A stretch of 64,000 nucleotides of DNA, from contig NZ_JACVAE010000001.1 in the NCBI RefSeq assembly GCF_014851675.1, positions 558,001-622,000 on the forward strand. The letters are read 5' to 3'. Made by a program: the position numbers and the translations under genes. Source of the DNA: Rhizobium sp. ARZ01 (GTDB taxonomy: Bacteria; Pseudomonadota; Alphaproteobacteria; Rhizobiales; Rhizobiaceae). Shown here piece after piece: positions 11,221-20,804 of this stretch (position 1 is its first letter; each line of letters starts with the position of its first letter). The notes below the pieces were generated by a model that worked only from the letters and a program-made list of their open reading frames with translations, was not told the DNA's origin and did no database searches.

Positions 11221-13602
11221 TCAGGCGCTGACCTTGCAGGGGAGGATTGCGTTTCCCCGTTCCGGAATGCGGACGGAGATGATCGTGCCTTTGCCCTCTT
11301 CTGAAAAGATGCGCATGCTGCCGCCGTGCAGCCGGGTCAGCGACCGGGATATGGCAAGGCCGAGCCCGGATCCGCCTTTGCTCTTGGCATATTGGCTCTG
11401 CACCTGCTCGAACGGCTGACCGATCTTGGCGAGCGCTGCCTTCGGGATGCCGATTCCGGTGTCGGCGATCGTCAACGTGACCGCGCCGTTCCGTTTCCGT
11501 GCCCGGACGCTTACCTTTCCACCGCTGTTGGTGAATTTCATCGCGTTGGACAGGAGGTTGAGCAGAATCTGCTTCATCGCCCGCCGATCGGCAGTCAGTA
11601 AAAGGCCGGCTGAGGCCTGCTGCAGCACATGGATATTCTTCTGTTCGGCCTGCACGGAGGTCAGCCGCAGGGTTTCATCGATCAGCGGCGCCAGGTCGAT
11701 GACGTCGCAACTGATGCGCATGTGGCCCGCCTCGATCTTGGACATGTCGAGAATGTCGGTGATGACGTTCAGCAGGTGCTGGCCGCTATCGTGGATATCG
11801 CGGGCATACTCGTCGTATTTCTCCGAGCCGAGTGGTCCGAACATCTGGTTCTGCAGAATGTCAGAGAAGCCGAGGATCGCGTTCAGCGGTGTGCGCAATT
11901 CGTGCGACATGTTGGCGAGGAACTCGGACTTGGCCCGGTTCGCGGCCTCAGCGCGCTCCTTTTCCGCCTGATAGTTCGCGTTCGCGACCGAAAGCTCGGA
12001 CTTCTGTTTCTCGAGTTTGGCGCGCGAGGCTGACAGGTCGCCGATCGTCGCGACGAGCCTGCGTTCGGATTCGCGCAGGCGCACCTGATGGCGCTTGATC
12101 ATGGTGATGTCGGTGCCGACCGAGACCAGGCCGCCGTCGCTCGTGCGGCGCTCGTTCACCTGCAGCCAGCGCTCGTCGGCAAGCTGGACCTCGGACGTCT
12201 GGGCGTTGCTGCCGCTGCTGGCATCGGCGATCCGGCGTGCGATCACCGGCCGGGCTGCCGCGGCGTGGACGACGATGCGCTCGGTGCCGGGAACCAGCAC
12301 CTCGTCCGGTAAGCCATAGGCCTGCTGATAATGGGCGTTGCACATGACAAGACGGTCGTCCTTGTCCCAGAGGACGAAGGCTTCCGAGGTGCACTCGATT
12401 GCGACAGCGAGCCGCTGATCGGCCTCCTGGTACCGCTGGGCGAGCCGATGTTGCTCGGTCACGTCCATGGCGATGCCGATCATGTGCGTGCGGCCGGAGC
12501 CCATCCGGATCAGCTGGGCGCGGGCGCGGAGCCACACATAGTGGCCGTCCGCATGGCGCATGCGAAACACCTGATCGACCTGACGCGCCTCGCCCTTCGC
12601 AACCGCGCGTGCGACCTGATAGATGCCATCGTCATCGGGATGCATCAGGCGAGCCGCCTCACCAAAGGACAGGTAGTTGTCACGCGCGGTCATGCCGAGC
12701 ATTTCGTACATGGAGCGCGACCAGAACAATCGCCGGCCCGACAGGTCGAAGTCCCAAAGCCCGCATCGGCCACGCGCCAGTGCCGTCTCGACCCGCAGAT
12801 TGGACTCGGCGAAGATCGCGTCCGCGTCGCGTGCGCGCTTCGACTGGAGGAAATAAGCATAGAGAATGAAGCCGAGAATGGCCGAAATCCCGGCAAAGAG
12901 CGTGACATTCAGCGACAACTCGCTGCGCCACTGCGCGTCGATGCCGTCGAGCGGGCTCGCGACCAGCACAAATCCACCGCCCTTCTGGACGTCGATGATC
13001 GAGAAATAATGTTCGGCATCGCCGATACGGGCACGCATGATCCCGGATGGCTCGCCGAAATACTGGGCCGCAGCGACATCGGGTGCAATCCGCGCAACCG
13101 ACATGCCGACAAACCCCGCGCCCGAAAGCGAACTGGCGAAAACACGACCGCTCTTCTGAGCAAACAGAACCAGGGCGCCTTCAGGCAACCGGTCCTGCGG
13201 CAGGTGCTTGGAAAGCGTGCGCTCGACCTGATTGCGCTGCCCGTCGGAAAACAGCGTGTCGTCGGCAGCGTACAGCGCACCAACGGCAGCAGCCATCAAC
13301 GACGTGCCGTCGCGCACTCCCGCATCCATGCGCTGATACTCCAGCACGAGGCCGGCCAGCCGCGAAATGCCAACCACAATCAGAAAGGCAATGACCAGGA
13401 TCGGGATCGATCGCTTGATGACCGGCTCCGCGCGAGACAGGCGCAAGGTGGCCGGGCCGGCGAAAATCCGGGCATGCCCCGCCAGATCCTCGTCCCAGGC
13501 AGCCACGCCTGGAAATTTGAGACGAATCCGCCCCCCGGCTGCGCGTCCCCGCTGCGCGTCCGCCATATCCAACACCCTGTTTCTTCTGGTGATTCGAAAC
13601 AC
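11221..13602 (-). CDS. pleC: PleC-like PAS-domain sensor histidine kinase
   Basis: A membrane histidine kinase/phosphatase of the PleC/DivJ type, which in alphaproteobacteria acts on DivK in cell-cycle and polarity control. The 793-residue reading has a membrane segment near 63-85, an extracytoplasmic region, a second segment near 230-250 and two PAS-like modules (about 260-385 and 395-500). A coiled stretch leads to HisKA with H567 in ANMSHELRTPLNAI, then an HATPase domain ending GLGLAISRSL. The block YARDIHDSGQHLLNVI after the H-box is close to PleC proteins I recall. The start may instead be the ATG at 13566. Position between glnE and pepN fits the Sinorhizobium pleC locus from memory; the orthology is inference. 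Confidence 0.75.
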   Translation of the reverse strand: MFRITRRNRVLDMADAQRGRAAGGRIRLKFPGVAAWDEDLAGHARIFAGPATLRLSRAEPVIKRSIPILVIAFLIVVGISRLAGLVLEYQRMDAGVRDGTSLMAAAVGALYAADDTLFSDGQRNQVERTLSKHLPQDRLPEGALVLFAQKSGRVFASSLSGAGFVGMSVARIAPDVAAAQYFGEPSGIMRARIGDAEHYFSIIDVQKGGGFVLVASPLDGIDAQWRSELSLNVTLFAGISAILGFILYAYFLQSKRARDADAIFAESNLRVETALARGRCGLWDFDLSGRRLFWSRSMYEMLGMTARDNYLSFGEAARLMHPDDDGIYQVARAVAKGEARQVDQVFRMRHADGHYVWLRARAQLIRMGSGRTHMIGIAMDVTEQHRLAQRYQEADQRLAVAIECTSEAFVLWDKDDRLVMCNAHYQQAYGLPDEVLVPGTERIVVHAAAARPVIARRIADASSGSNAQTSEVQLADERWLQVNERRTSDGGLVSVGTDITMIKRHQVRLRESERRLVATIGDLSASRAKLEKQKSELSVANANYQAEKERAEAANRAKSEFLANMSHELRTPLNAILGFSDILQNQMFGPLGSEKYDEYARDIHDSGQHLLNVITDILDMSKIEAGHMRISCDVIDLAPLIDETLRLTSVQAEQKNIHVLQQASAGLLLTADRRAMKQILLNLLSNAMKFTNSGGKVSVRARKRNGAVTLTIADTGIGIPKAALAKIGQPFEQVQSQYAKSKGGSGLGLAISRSLTRLHGGSMRIFSEEGKGTIISVRIPERGNAILPCKVSA

Positions 13603-13701
13603 CGTTCGTCCGAATCTAAGCTAATGAATCATTCGCGATTCGCCTTGTCCAGAGGAAAGGGTAAGGATTTTTTAACCAATTTTGAGGGTTGAGAAGTTGT
13701 A

Positions 13702-13728
13702 GTCCGCCGACAGGTTGCGTCGGCGGAC
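13702..13728 (-). terminator. hairpin after pepN
   Basis: A perfect 10-bp inverted repeat (GTCCGCCGAC / GTCGGCGGAC) with a 7-base loop lies 33 bases beyond the pepN stop, between pepN and the PleC-like gene. On the minus strand a mixed pyrimidine stretch follows instead of a clean T-run. It probably ends the pepN transcript. Confidence 0.6.
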
Positions 13729-13760
13729 GTCGAGCGCTTGCACGTCGCCCTTTTTGGCCG

Positions 13761-16409
13761 TCAGCCGTTCAGCATCCGCTCGACGATGTCGGAGACATCA
13801 GCCGAAAGCTTCTCGCCCGCTGCAATCTTTCGCAACGCATTGAGCGCATGTTCCGCGCGCACCTCCTCCAGCGAGCGCCAGGAGCGCATCGAGGTGAGGA
13901 TCCGGGCGGCGAGCTGTGGGTTCTTCGGATCGATCTCAAGGATCTGCGATGCCAGGAAGCGATAGCCCTCGCCGTCGAGGCGATTGAAGCCGGTCGGGTT
14001 GGAGAAGGCAAAGGTTCCGACCAGCGCGCGTACGCGATTGGGATTGGCCGGGTTAAAATGCGGGCTCTCCATCAGGTGCTGCACGCGCTGGAGAGCGCCT
14101 TCACCCGGTATCGTTGCCTGGATCGCGAACCACTTGTCGAGGACGAGCGCATTCTCGGCAAACCGCGCGCGGAAGGTTTCGAGGGCAGCTTGTGTCTCGG
14201 CCGCTTCGGGGAAGCGGTGGGCGAGGACCGTGAGCGCTGCGCTGAGGTCCGTCATGTTGTCGGCGTCGGCAAACGCTTGGGCAGCGCGCCCAGGCAGCCC
14301 TTCCGCAATGGCGATGTAGGTCAGGGCCGCATTGCGAAGCGCCCGGTGGCCGGCACTAGCGGCATCTGGCATGAAGCTTCCCTTCATGTGGTGCCGGTCG
14401 AAAAGCGCGGCAAAAAGGGTGGCCCCTTCGCTGGCTACGAAGGCAAGGACGGCCTCGCGGCCGGCGCGAATCGCGTCCGGGTCATTGTTGCTGCCAAGTT
14501 CACGTGCGATGTCAGCTTCGCTCGGAAGTGCCAGGACCTGTGCACGGAAGGCCGGCTCCAGGCTTTCATCCCCTGCGATTGCGATCAGCGTGTCAACCAG
14601 GAGCGAATTCACCGCAATTGCGGTACCGGCGCGGGCATTGCGCGATGCTTCGACCAGGTCCGGCAATGCGAGGTCGTTCAGTGCCTGCCAGCGTGCAAAC
14701 AGGTCTCCGTCATGCCGCGCGACGTGGGCGAGATCCGAGGGAGCCTGCTCGAAGTGCAGGTTGATCGGGGCGGAGAAGTTGCGGTTGAGGGCGACGACCG
14801 GACGGCCGGCGATGCCGTTGAACGTGGCGGTCTGCTTGCGCTCGGTCAGATGCAGGACGTCGCCGGTGACTTCGGCGCCTTCGATGGAAGACGGCTTTGC
14901 CTCTGTTCCGTCTTGGAGAAGAAGGCCGAAGCGCAACGGAATGTGCATCGGCTCCTTGGCGGATTGCCCGGGCGTCGGCGGCACCATCTGCTCGAGCGAG
15001 AGCGTGAACGTACCCTTCGCCGGGTCGAAGGCGCTGGAGACGGTGACGAGCGGCGTGCCAGCCTGATGATACCAGAGTGAGAACTGGGTGAGGTCGCGGC
15101 CGCTCGCATCCTCGAAACACTTGACGAAGTCTTCGATCGTCGCGGCGTCCCCGTCATGGCGCTCGAAGTAGAGGTCCATGCCCTTCTTGAAGAGATCGCG
15201 TCCGAGGATGGTCGCGATCATGCGCGTCACCTCTGCGCCCTTCTCGTACACCGTCGTCGTGTAGAAATTGTTGATTTCGCGATATTTCGTCGGCCGCACC
15301 GGGTGGGCGAGGGGGCCCGCATCCTCGGGAAACTGTTCCGACTTCAGGTGCCGCACCTCGGCCACGCGCTTGACGGCGCGCGAGCGCTGGTCGGCTGAGA
15401 ATTCATGATCGCGATAGACCGTCAGCCCTTCCTTCAGGCACAGCTGGAACCAGTCGCGGCAGGTGATGCGGTTGCCGGTCCAGTTGTGGAAGTATTCGTG
15501 GGCGATGATCGCCTCGATGTTGGCGTAGTCGGCGTCGGTCGCCGTTTCCGGGTCGGCGAGCACGTACTTGTCGTTGAAGACGTTGAGCCCCTTGTTCTCC
15601 ATCGCGCCCATGTTGAAGTCCGACACGGCCACGACCATGAAGATGTCGAGGTCGTATTCGCGGCCGAACACATCCTCGTCCCATTTCATCGAGCGCTTCA
15701 GCGCGTCCATGGCATAGGTCGCGCGCGGCTCCTTGCCGTGCTCGACATAGATCTTCAGTGCCACTTCGCGGCCGGACATGGTGGTGAATGTGTCTTCGAT
15801 GACGCCGAGGTCGCCGGCGACGAGCGCGAAGAGGTAGCTGGGCTTGGGGTGCGGATCGAACCAGGCCGCAAAGTGCTTGCCCTCGCCATAGCCCGCACCG
15901 CCAAGGAAGTTGCCGTTGGAGAGAAGCAGCGGGGAGCTTTCCTTGTCGGCGATGATGTTGACCGTGTAGACGCAGAGCACATCCGGTCGGTCGTAGAAAT
16001 AGGTGATGCGGCGGAAGCCCTCGGCCTCGCACTGGGTGCAGTAGATACCGTTTGTCCGGTAGAGCCCCATCAGTTGCGTGTTGGCTTCCGGATTGATGAC
16101 CGTGTCGACGGTGATCTCGAAGGACCCGGTCTCGGGAAGGTCACGGATCGTCAGAACATCGTTTTCTTCCGTGAACCGTTCCGGCTCCATCGGCATGCCG
16201 TCGAACAAAAGGCCGGTCATGTTCAGTTCGTCGCCGTCCAGCACGAGTGGGGCTTCGGGGGCGGCGCCTTCGCGGCGGTGGAAGAGCATGCGCGATGTGC
16301 ACTTGGTTTCGGTCGGGTCGAGTTCGAATGTGAGGTCGACGCGTTCAAGAACGAAGTCTGTCGGGCGGTAGTCTGTCAGATGGATGATCCGGCCGCTCTC
16401 AGTGCGCAT
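13761..16409 (-). CDS. pepN: aminopeptidase N (M1 family)
   Basis: A cytoplasmic zinc aminopeptidase that removes N-terminal residues in general peptide turnover. The 882-residue protein has the exopeptidase motif GAMEN (MGAMENKGLNVF), then the zinc site HEYFHNWTGNR with the distal Glu in LKEGLTVYRD. This is the E. coli-type PepN layout and near its usual 870 residues. The start at 16409 has an AGGA ribosome site just upstream. It is transcribed alone on the minus strand, and 264 bases of non-coding DNA separate it from the divergent hydroxylase gene at 16674. Confidence 0.96.
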   Translation of the reverse strand: MRTESGRIIHLTDYRPTDFVLERVDLTFELDPTETKCTSRMLFHRREGAAPEAPLVLDGDELNMTGLLFDGMPMEPERFTEENDVLTIRDLPETGSFEITVDTVINPEANTQLMGLYRTNGIYCTQCEAEGFRRITYFYDRPDVLCVYTVNIIADKESSPLLLSNGNFLGGAGYGEGKHFAAWFDPHPKPSYLFALVAGDLGVIEDTFTTMSGREVALKIYVEHGKEPRATYAMDALKRSMKWDEDVFGREYDLDIFMVVAVSDFNMGAMENKGLNVFNDKYVLADPETATDADYANIEAIIAHEYFHNWTGNRITCRDWFQLCLKEGLTVYRDHEFSADQRSRAVKRVAEVRHLKSEQFPEDAGPLAHPVRPTKYREINNFYTTTVYEKGAEVTRMIATILGRDLFKKGMDLYFERHDGDAATIEDFVKCFEDASGRDLTQFSLWYHQAGTPLVTVSSAFDPAKGTFTLSLEQMVPPTPGQSAKEPMHIPLRFGLLLQDGTEAKPSSIEGAEVTGDVLHLTERKQTATFNGIAGRPVVALNRNFSAPINLHFEQAPSDLAHVARHDGDLFARWQALNDLALPDLVEASRNARAGTAIAVNSLLVDTLIAIAGDESLEPAFRAQVLALPSEADIARELGSNNDPDAIRAGREAVLAFVASEGATLFAALFDRHHMKGSFMPDAASAGHRALRNAALTYIAIAEGLPGRAAQAFADADNMTDLSAALTVLAHRFPEAAETQAALETFRARFAENALVLDKWFAIQATIPGEGALQRVQHLMESPHFNPANPNRVRALVGTFAFSNPTGFNRLDGEGYRFLASQILEIDPKNPQLAARILTSMRSWRSLEEVRAEHALNALRKIAAGEKLSADVSDIVERMLNG

Positions 16410-16673
16410 GATATGTCCTGTTCGTGTCCTTCAGCCTATCCCGTTTTAGAGCAACAGGACGAGAGGCAAAAGGACGGATTGGTCTTAGGCTCGCACCCTT
16501 GATATTTGCTACGGCTTAACATCTCATTGCCGAGCATCACCCGTTTGCATTTCAACTAGGGGAATAATGCGGGCGCGCCCCCTCGACATTTTTCTGGACC
16601 AGCCTAACATTTAGACAATGGTGACGGCGTGCCGTCGCGACTGCTTTATCGAAACCTTCGGGACACTGCCGGC

Positions 16674-18971
16674 ATGATCGCTACACCGAAATTCGGAGTG
16701 GGGGCTTCTGCATTGCGCAAGGAAGATCTTCCGCTTCTCAAGGGCGAAGGCTCCTATACCAGTGACATCGCGAGGCCGGGCGAGTTGCGCGGATTTGTAC
16801 TGCGTTCGCCGTATGCGGCGGCGGCGTTCGAGATCACGTCGCTCGACGCCGCACGTGAGGCGCCGGGCGTTCGCCTCATCCTGACTGCCGAGGATATTGC
16901 CGATCTCGGCGATGTTCCCTGTCTTGTGCGCGTCGCCCAGCCCGACGGCAGCAAGCATGAGGTTCGCAACGCCCCAGTGCTCTGTCGCGGCCGGGTGCGC
17001 CATGTCGGCGACGCCGTCGCCTTCATCGTCGCCGACACGCAAGGCGAGGCCGAAGATGCGGCCGAACTGATCGAGATCGACTGGCAGATGGAGGACGCCA
17101 ACGTTTCGCTTGCGGCGGCCGAGGGCGAGAGCGTGCCTTTGGTGTGGCCGGAGCTTGCCACCAATCTGGTCTACGAGCATCAGACCGGCGACCCGGCGGC
17201 CGTGGCAGAAGCTTTTGAAAAGGCGCATCACGTCACCGAGATCAGGCTCGTCAACAACCGGCTTGTCGCCAACTACATGGAGCCGCGCGCCGCGATCGGC
17301 GAATGGGACGAGGGGAGCCAGAGCTTCACGCTGACCTGCGGATCGCAGGGCGTGCATGGGGTACGCAACTCGCTCGCAGGGCACGTCTTCCGTATGCCTC
17401 TGGAGAAGATCCGCGTCATTACCCCGGACGTCGGCGGCGGGTTTGGCACGAAGGCCTTCAACTACCGCGAATATCCGCTGGTGATGGAAGCCGCGCGGCG
17501 TCTTGGTCGGCCGGTCAAATGGGTCAGTAGCCGCGCCGAGCACTTCCTGGCCGATTCCCATGGACGCGACAGCATCGTGCAGGCCGCGGCGGCTCTCGAC
17601 GCCGGCGGCAAGATTACGGCGCTGCGCATCCGCATGGACGCGAACATGGGCGCCTATCTCTCGCAGTACGGGCCGATGATCCCCACCATGACGGCAATCA
17701 TGGCGACGGGCGTCTACGACATTCCGCTGCTCGACATGCACATCCGCGCTTTCTACACCAACACGACGCCGGTCGACGCATATCGCGGCGCGGGACGGCC
17801 GGAGGCGGCCTATGTGATCGAGCGACTGGTCGACAAGGTTGCGCGCGAGAGCGGAATGTCACCGGCGGAATTCCGTCGGCGCAATTTCATCCGGCCCGAG
17901 CAGTTTCCCTACAAGACCCAGGGTGGACGTCTCTATGATGTTGGCGAATTCGACGGTCATATGACCAAGGCGATGGAACTTGCCGACTGGGACGGTTTTG
18001 CGGCGCGCGCAGAGCAGAGTAAAGCAAGAGGGCTCATCCGCGGTATCGGCATGTCGACCTATGTCGAGGCTTGCGCCTTCGCCGGCTCGGAGCCCGCGAA
18101 GCTGAAGCTGAACGGTGACGGCACGATCACGCTGTTCATTGGCACGCAGACGAACGGGCAGGGGCATGCGACAGCCTACAGCCAGTTCATCGCCGACAAG
18201 ATCGGGATCGACTTCGACAAGATCATCGTGCGGCAAGGAGACACGGCCGAATTGATGAAGGGCGGGGGTACCGGCGGCTCGCGCTCCATCCCGCTTGGCG
18301 GTGTGTCAGTCGCCTCCGCCAGCGAGGGACTGGCCGAGAAGATGAAGCGCATCGCCGGCGATGAACTGGAAGCTTCGGCCGAGGATATCGAACTGGTCGC
18401 GGGAGAGGCGCGGGTGGTCGGCACCGACCAGGCGTTGAGCTTTGCTGGGATTGCTGCGGCCGCGAAATCCGAGGACGACCTGATCTCCGTTTCCGACATC
18501 GTGCAGGACGAGGCGACCTATCCAAACGGCACGCACATCGTCGAGGTCGAGATCGATCCCGACACGGGTCGGGTGGAGATCGTGAACTACCAGGTCGTCG
18601 ACGATTTCGGGGTGACGGTGAACCCGGTTCTCCTGCTCGGCCAGGTGCATGGCGGGATCGTTCAGGGCATCGGCCAGTGTCTCAACGAGGAGGCTGTCTA
18701 CTCGCCGGAAGGCCAGCTTCTCACGGCGACGCTCATGGACTACGGTCTGCCGCGTGCCGAGGAACTGCCGTTCTTCAAGTTCGAGACGCGCAACGTGCCC
18801 TCGACGACAAATGCGCTCGGTATCAAGGGAGCGGGGGAAGCAGCGACGATCGGCGCCTGTCCGGCTGTCATGAACGCGGTTGTCGACGCACTGTACCGGG
18901 CACGCGGCATCGACCATATCGACATGCCGGCGACGCCGCAGACGATCTGGAAGGCGCTGAATGGTGGCTAA
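16674..18971 (+). CDS. orphan molybdenum hydroxylase large subunit (xanthine dehydrogenase/CoxL family)
   Basis: A molybdopterin-cytosine-dinucleotide-type large subunit of the xanthine dehydrogenase/aldehyde oxidase family, predicted to hydroxylate an aldehyde or N-heterocycle. The 765-residue protein has the fused a/b hammerhead domain (from about residue 15, KGEGSYTSD), Mo-cofactor segments such as DVGGGFGTK, the active-site loop AYRGAGRPEA, and the catalytic Glu in KGAGEAATIG near the C-terminus. The loop is not the AYXCSFR sequence of true CO dehydrogenase. I chose the ATG at 16674 because family members begin close to this point; an in-frame GTG exists at 16629. No FAD or 2Fe-2S subunit gene is adjacent, which is unusual; partners may lie in operon A (21.7-23.1 kb) or elsewhere. 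Confidence 0.88.
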   Translation: MIATPKFGVGASALRKEDLPLLKGEGSYTSDIARPGELRGFVLRSPYAAAAFEITSLDAAREAPGVRLILTAEDIADLGDVPCLVRVAQPDGSKHEVRNAPVLCRGRVRHVGDAVAFIVADTQGEAEDAAELIEIDWQMEDANVSLAAAEGESVPLVWPELATNLVYEHQTGDPAAVAEAFEKAHHVTEIRLVNNRLVANYMEPRAAIGEWDEGSQSFTLTCGSQGVHGVRNSLAGHVFRMPLEKIRVITPDVGGGFGTKAFNYREYPLVMEAARRLGRPVKWVSSRAEHFLADSHGRDSIVQAAAALDAGGKITALRIRMDANMGAYLSQYGPMIPTMTAIMATGVYDIPLLDMHIRAFYTNTTPVDAYRGAGRPEAAYVIERLVDKVARESGMSPAEFRRRNFIRPEQFPYKTQGGRLYDVGEFDGHMTKAMELADWDGFAARAEQSKARGLIRGIGMSTYVEACAFAGSEPAKLKLNGDGTITLFIGTQTNGQGHATAYSQFIADKIGIDFDKIIVRQGDTAELMKGGGTGGSRSIPLGGVSVASASEGLAEKMKRIAGDELEASAEDIELVAGEARVVGTDQALSFAGIAAAAKSEDDLISVSDIVQDEATYPNGTHIVEVEIDPDTGRVEIVNYQVVDDFGVTVNPVLLLGQVHGGIVQGIGQCLNEEAVYSPEGQLLTATLMDYGLPRAEELPFFKFETRNVPSTTNALGIKGAGEAATIGACPAVMNAVVDALYRARGIDHIDMPATPQTIWKALNGG

Positions 18972-19235
18972 TGCTGCTGCTTCGGGCAGGGCTTGGCTGT
19001 GCCTCCAGTCCACAAGGAATGCGCTGCCCGGGCATCGTTTCAGGGCCGGATACCGCCTTGAAACGGGGTGAGCTCTGGGGGCTCCACCATCAAAAGCTGT
19101 GCTGCCGCATCACGAATTTTGATCCCTCTTTCAAGAATGCCGCGCTACTATCCGCCCGAAGATGATTTGCCGCGCAATTGACGCCGATGGTGTCGCCGGT
19201 CCCCGTCGGGGCCGCGAACAAGAGACCGCCTTCCC

Positions 19236-20174
19236 ATGGAATTCGCAGAACAACAGCCGATGAGGGCGATCTTCCTGAAGGTCTCCTCCGTCGTGATATT
19301 CGTGTGCATGGCGACGCTGATAAAGGCGGCCGGCAAGGACATCACGACCGGCCAGATCACCTTCTACCGCTCCGCATTCGCCATGGTGCCGATCGTGATC
19401 TACCTTGCGACCCGCGGCGAACTTGTCGATGCATTCCGAACGGAAAACATTCTCGGCCACTTGGCGCGCGGGTTCGTCGGCATCGTCTCGATGAGCTTCG
19501 GCTTCTACGGCCTCGTCCATCTGCCGCTGCCGGAAGCGATCGCAATTGGCTACGCCATGCCGCTGATCGCGGTGATGATCGCCGCAATCTTCCTGAAGGA
19601 GACGGTCGGGATCTACCGGTGGTCGGCGGTGCTTGTCGGGCTGGTCGGCGTCATGATCATCACCTGGCCGAGGCTGACACTGTTCAGCGAAGGCGGGGTC
19701 GGGACGGCCGAGGCGTTCGGTGCCGCGGCCGTTCTCGCATCGGCCATGCTCGGTGCGATCGCCATGGTTCTGGTGCGCAAACTGGTGCGAACGGAAAAAA
19801 CACCGACCATTGTGCTTTATTTCTCGCTGTCAGCCGCCGTCTTCTCGCTGGCGACCCTGCCTTTCGGCTGGGTGGAACTCAGCGGGATGGCACTGACCTT
19901 GCTCGCCCTTGCCGGCTTCTGCGGCGGCGTGGCGCAATTGTTGCTGACTGCAAGCTACCGCTACGCCGACGTCTCGACCATCGCCCCGTTCGAATACACG
20001 TCGATCGTGCTCGGCATGGCATTTGGCTACGTGCTTTTTGACGATATTCCAACGCTGACCATGTTGATCGGCACGGTGATCGTTATTTCCGCAGGGGTCT
20101 TCATCATCATCCGCGAGCACCGGCTCGGCCTGCAGAGAAAGGCCGCCCGCCGGTACATGACGCCACAAGGCTAG
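19236..20174 (+). CDS. EamA/DMT-family membrane transporter
   Basis: A ten-helix permease of the drug/metabolite transporter superfamily, which usually exports amino acids, nucleosides or other small metabolites. The 312-residue protein is made of two EamA repeats (about residues 10-140 and 160-290), each a run of hydrophobic helices; the second ends in the usual TSIVLGMAFGYVLFDD-type segment before a short basic tail. The substrate cannot be told. It lies 264 bases after the orphan hydroxylase gene on the same strand, with GC-rich DNA between that shows no clear terminator, so co-transcription is possible. The start ATG at 19236 gives a normal N-terminus. Confidence 0.85.
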   Translation: MEFAEQQPMRAIFLKVSSVVIFVCMATLIKAAGKDITTGQITFYRSAFAMVPIVIYLATRGELVDAFRTENILGHLARGFVGIVSMSFGFYGLVHLPLPEAIAIGYAMPLIAVMIAAIFLKETVGIYRWSAVLVGLVGVMIITWPRLTLFSEGGVGTAEAFGAAAVLASAMLGAIAMVLVRKLVRTEKTPTIVLYFSLSAAVFSLATLPFGWVELSGMALTLLALAGFCGGVAQLLLTASYRYADVSTIAPFEYTSIVLGMAFGYVLFDDIPTLTMLIGTVIVISAGVFIIIREHRLGLQRKAARRYMTPQG

Positions 20175-20189
20175 GCGACACCGAGATAA

Positions 20190-20559
20190 GCAACATCGTT
20201 GTCACGCCGCCCAAGACGCTTGTCGAGCGGTCCATCTCTCCGGAACAGATGAAAAGGCGATCATAGGGCTCTGGGAAAATGGTCTGATCAGCGGCGAGAC
20301 CGCCTACGAGAACCTGCAAGCCGGCAACGTCGCCAGCGCAGAGCGCGACTGGGCCGAGGAGCAGGACCTTAGGTCCAATATTGTGGGCAATGAAACAAAC
20401 GGCCAGAGCGGCGCAGTGCCTTACCGCAAGGAGGCGCTCGAACGCTTGGCTGAAGGTGAGCAACTGGATGAAATCGTAGCCATGCGCAGCAATGCGCGTG
20501 CGCCGCTCGTTGCCGGCCTAATATTAATCGCGGCAAGCCTTGTCCTTTTGGCAGCGTGA
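20190..20559 (+). pseudogene. degraded coding remnant, phage-portal-like C-terminus
   Basis: No intact gene, but two forward frames look coding and join through an apparent frameshift near 20240. The first reads SNIVVTPPKTLVERSI; the second runs from about 20242 to a stop at 20557-20559 and includes LWENGLISGETAYENLQAG, then an acidic helical stretch and a hydrophobic end (AGLILIAASLVLLAA). The second frame has no start codon upstream. The ISGETAYENLQ.G pattern recalls the C-terminus of some phage portal proteins (DUF4055 type), a weak resemblance from memory. It lies directly after the EamA gene and before another remnant, so this interval seems to be a decay zone. Confidence 0.35.
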
Positions 20560-20605
20560 CCTTTCCGGCAATCCTGCCACCAAAGACTACTCTTTTCGTC
20601 CATTT

Positions 20606-20797
20606 CGTGCTCTTCACGATGCGGCCAATGTATCGAGCGTTCTTCTCATTGCCATGATGTTCGTGCCTTCCAAGGGCGGCATCAGCCACAATCTCGCTGA
20701 AGACACCGACAGGCTGGATCTGACGCTGGGCGCTGAAGTGCTGGCTGGTGTCGTCGCCAGCTTGATATCGAAAGTCGTCGGAGTCTTACGCGGTTAA
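20606..20797 (+). pseudogene. 3' remnant of an N-carbamoyl-L-amino acid hydrolase-type gene
   Basis: About 60 residues are preserved: HDAANV, then MMFVPSKGGISHN and a helical C-terminus ending VVASLI. This matches the end of the intact amidohydrolase encoded at 36298-37554 in this window (GHDAVHV, MIFVPSEGGLSHN), including the zinc-ligand His of SHN. The rest of the enzyme, with the other zinc ligands, is missing upstream, so the fragment cannot be active. It directly abuts the converging TetR gene. It suggests that operon A once had, or was inserted beside, a carbamoylase gene of the kind still present in operon B. Confidence 0.7.
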
Positions 20798-20804
20798 CCT
20801 GATA

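Noticed and set aside
12331-13692. Long plus-strand frames over the PleC-like kinase and pepN
   Set aside because: The minus-strand frames hold HisKA/HATPase and M1 peptidase motifs; the plus-strand products have none.
19068-19092. GGGGGCTCCACCA-like sequence suggesting a tRNA or tmRNA 3' end
   Set aside because: No T-loop (GTTCRA) or acceptor partner upstream; the preceding bases do not fold as a T arm.
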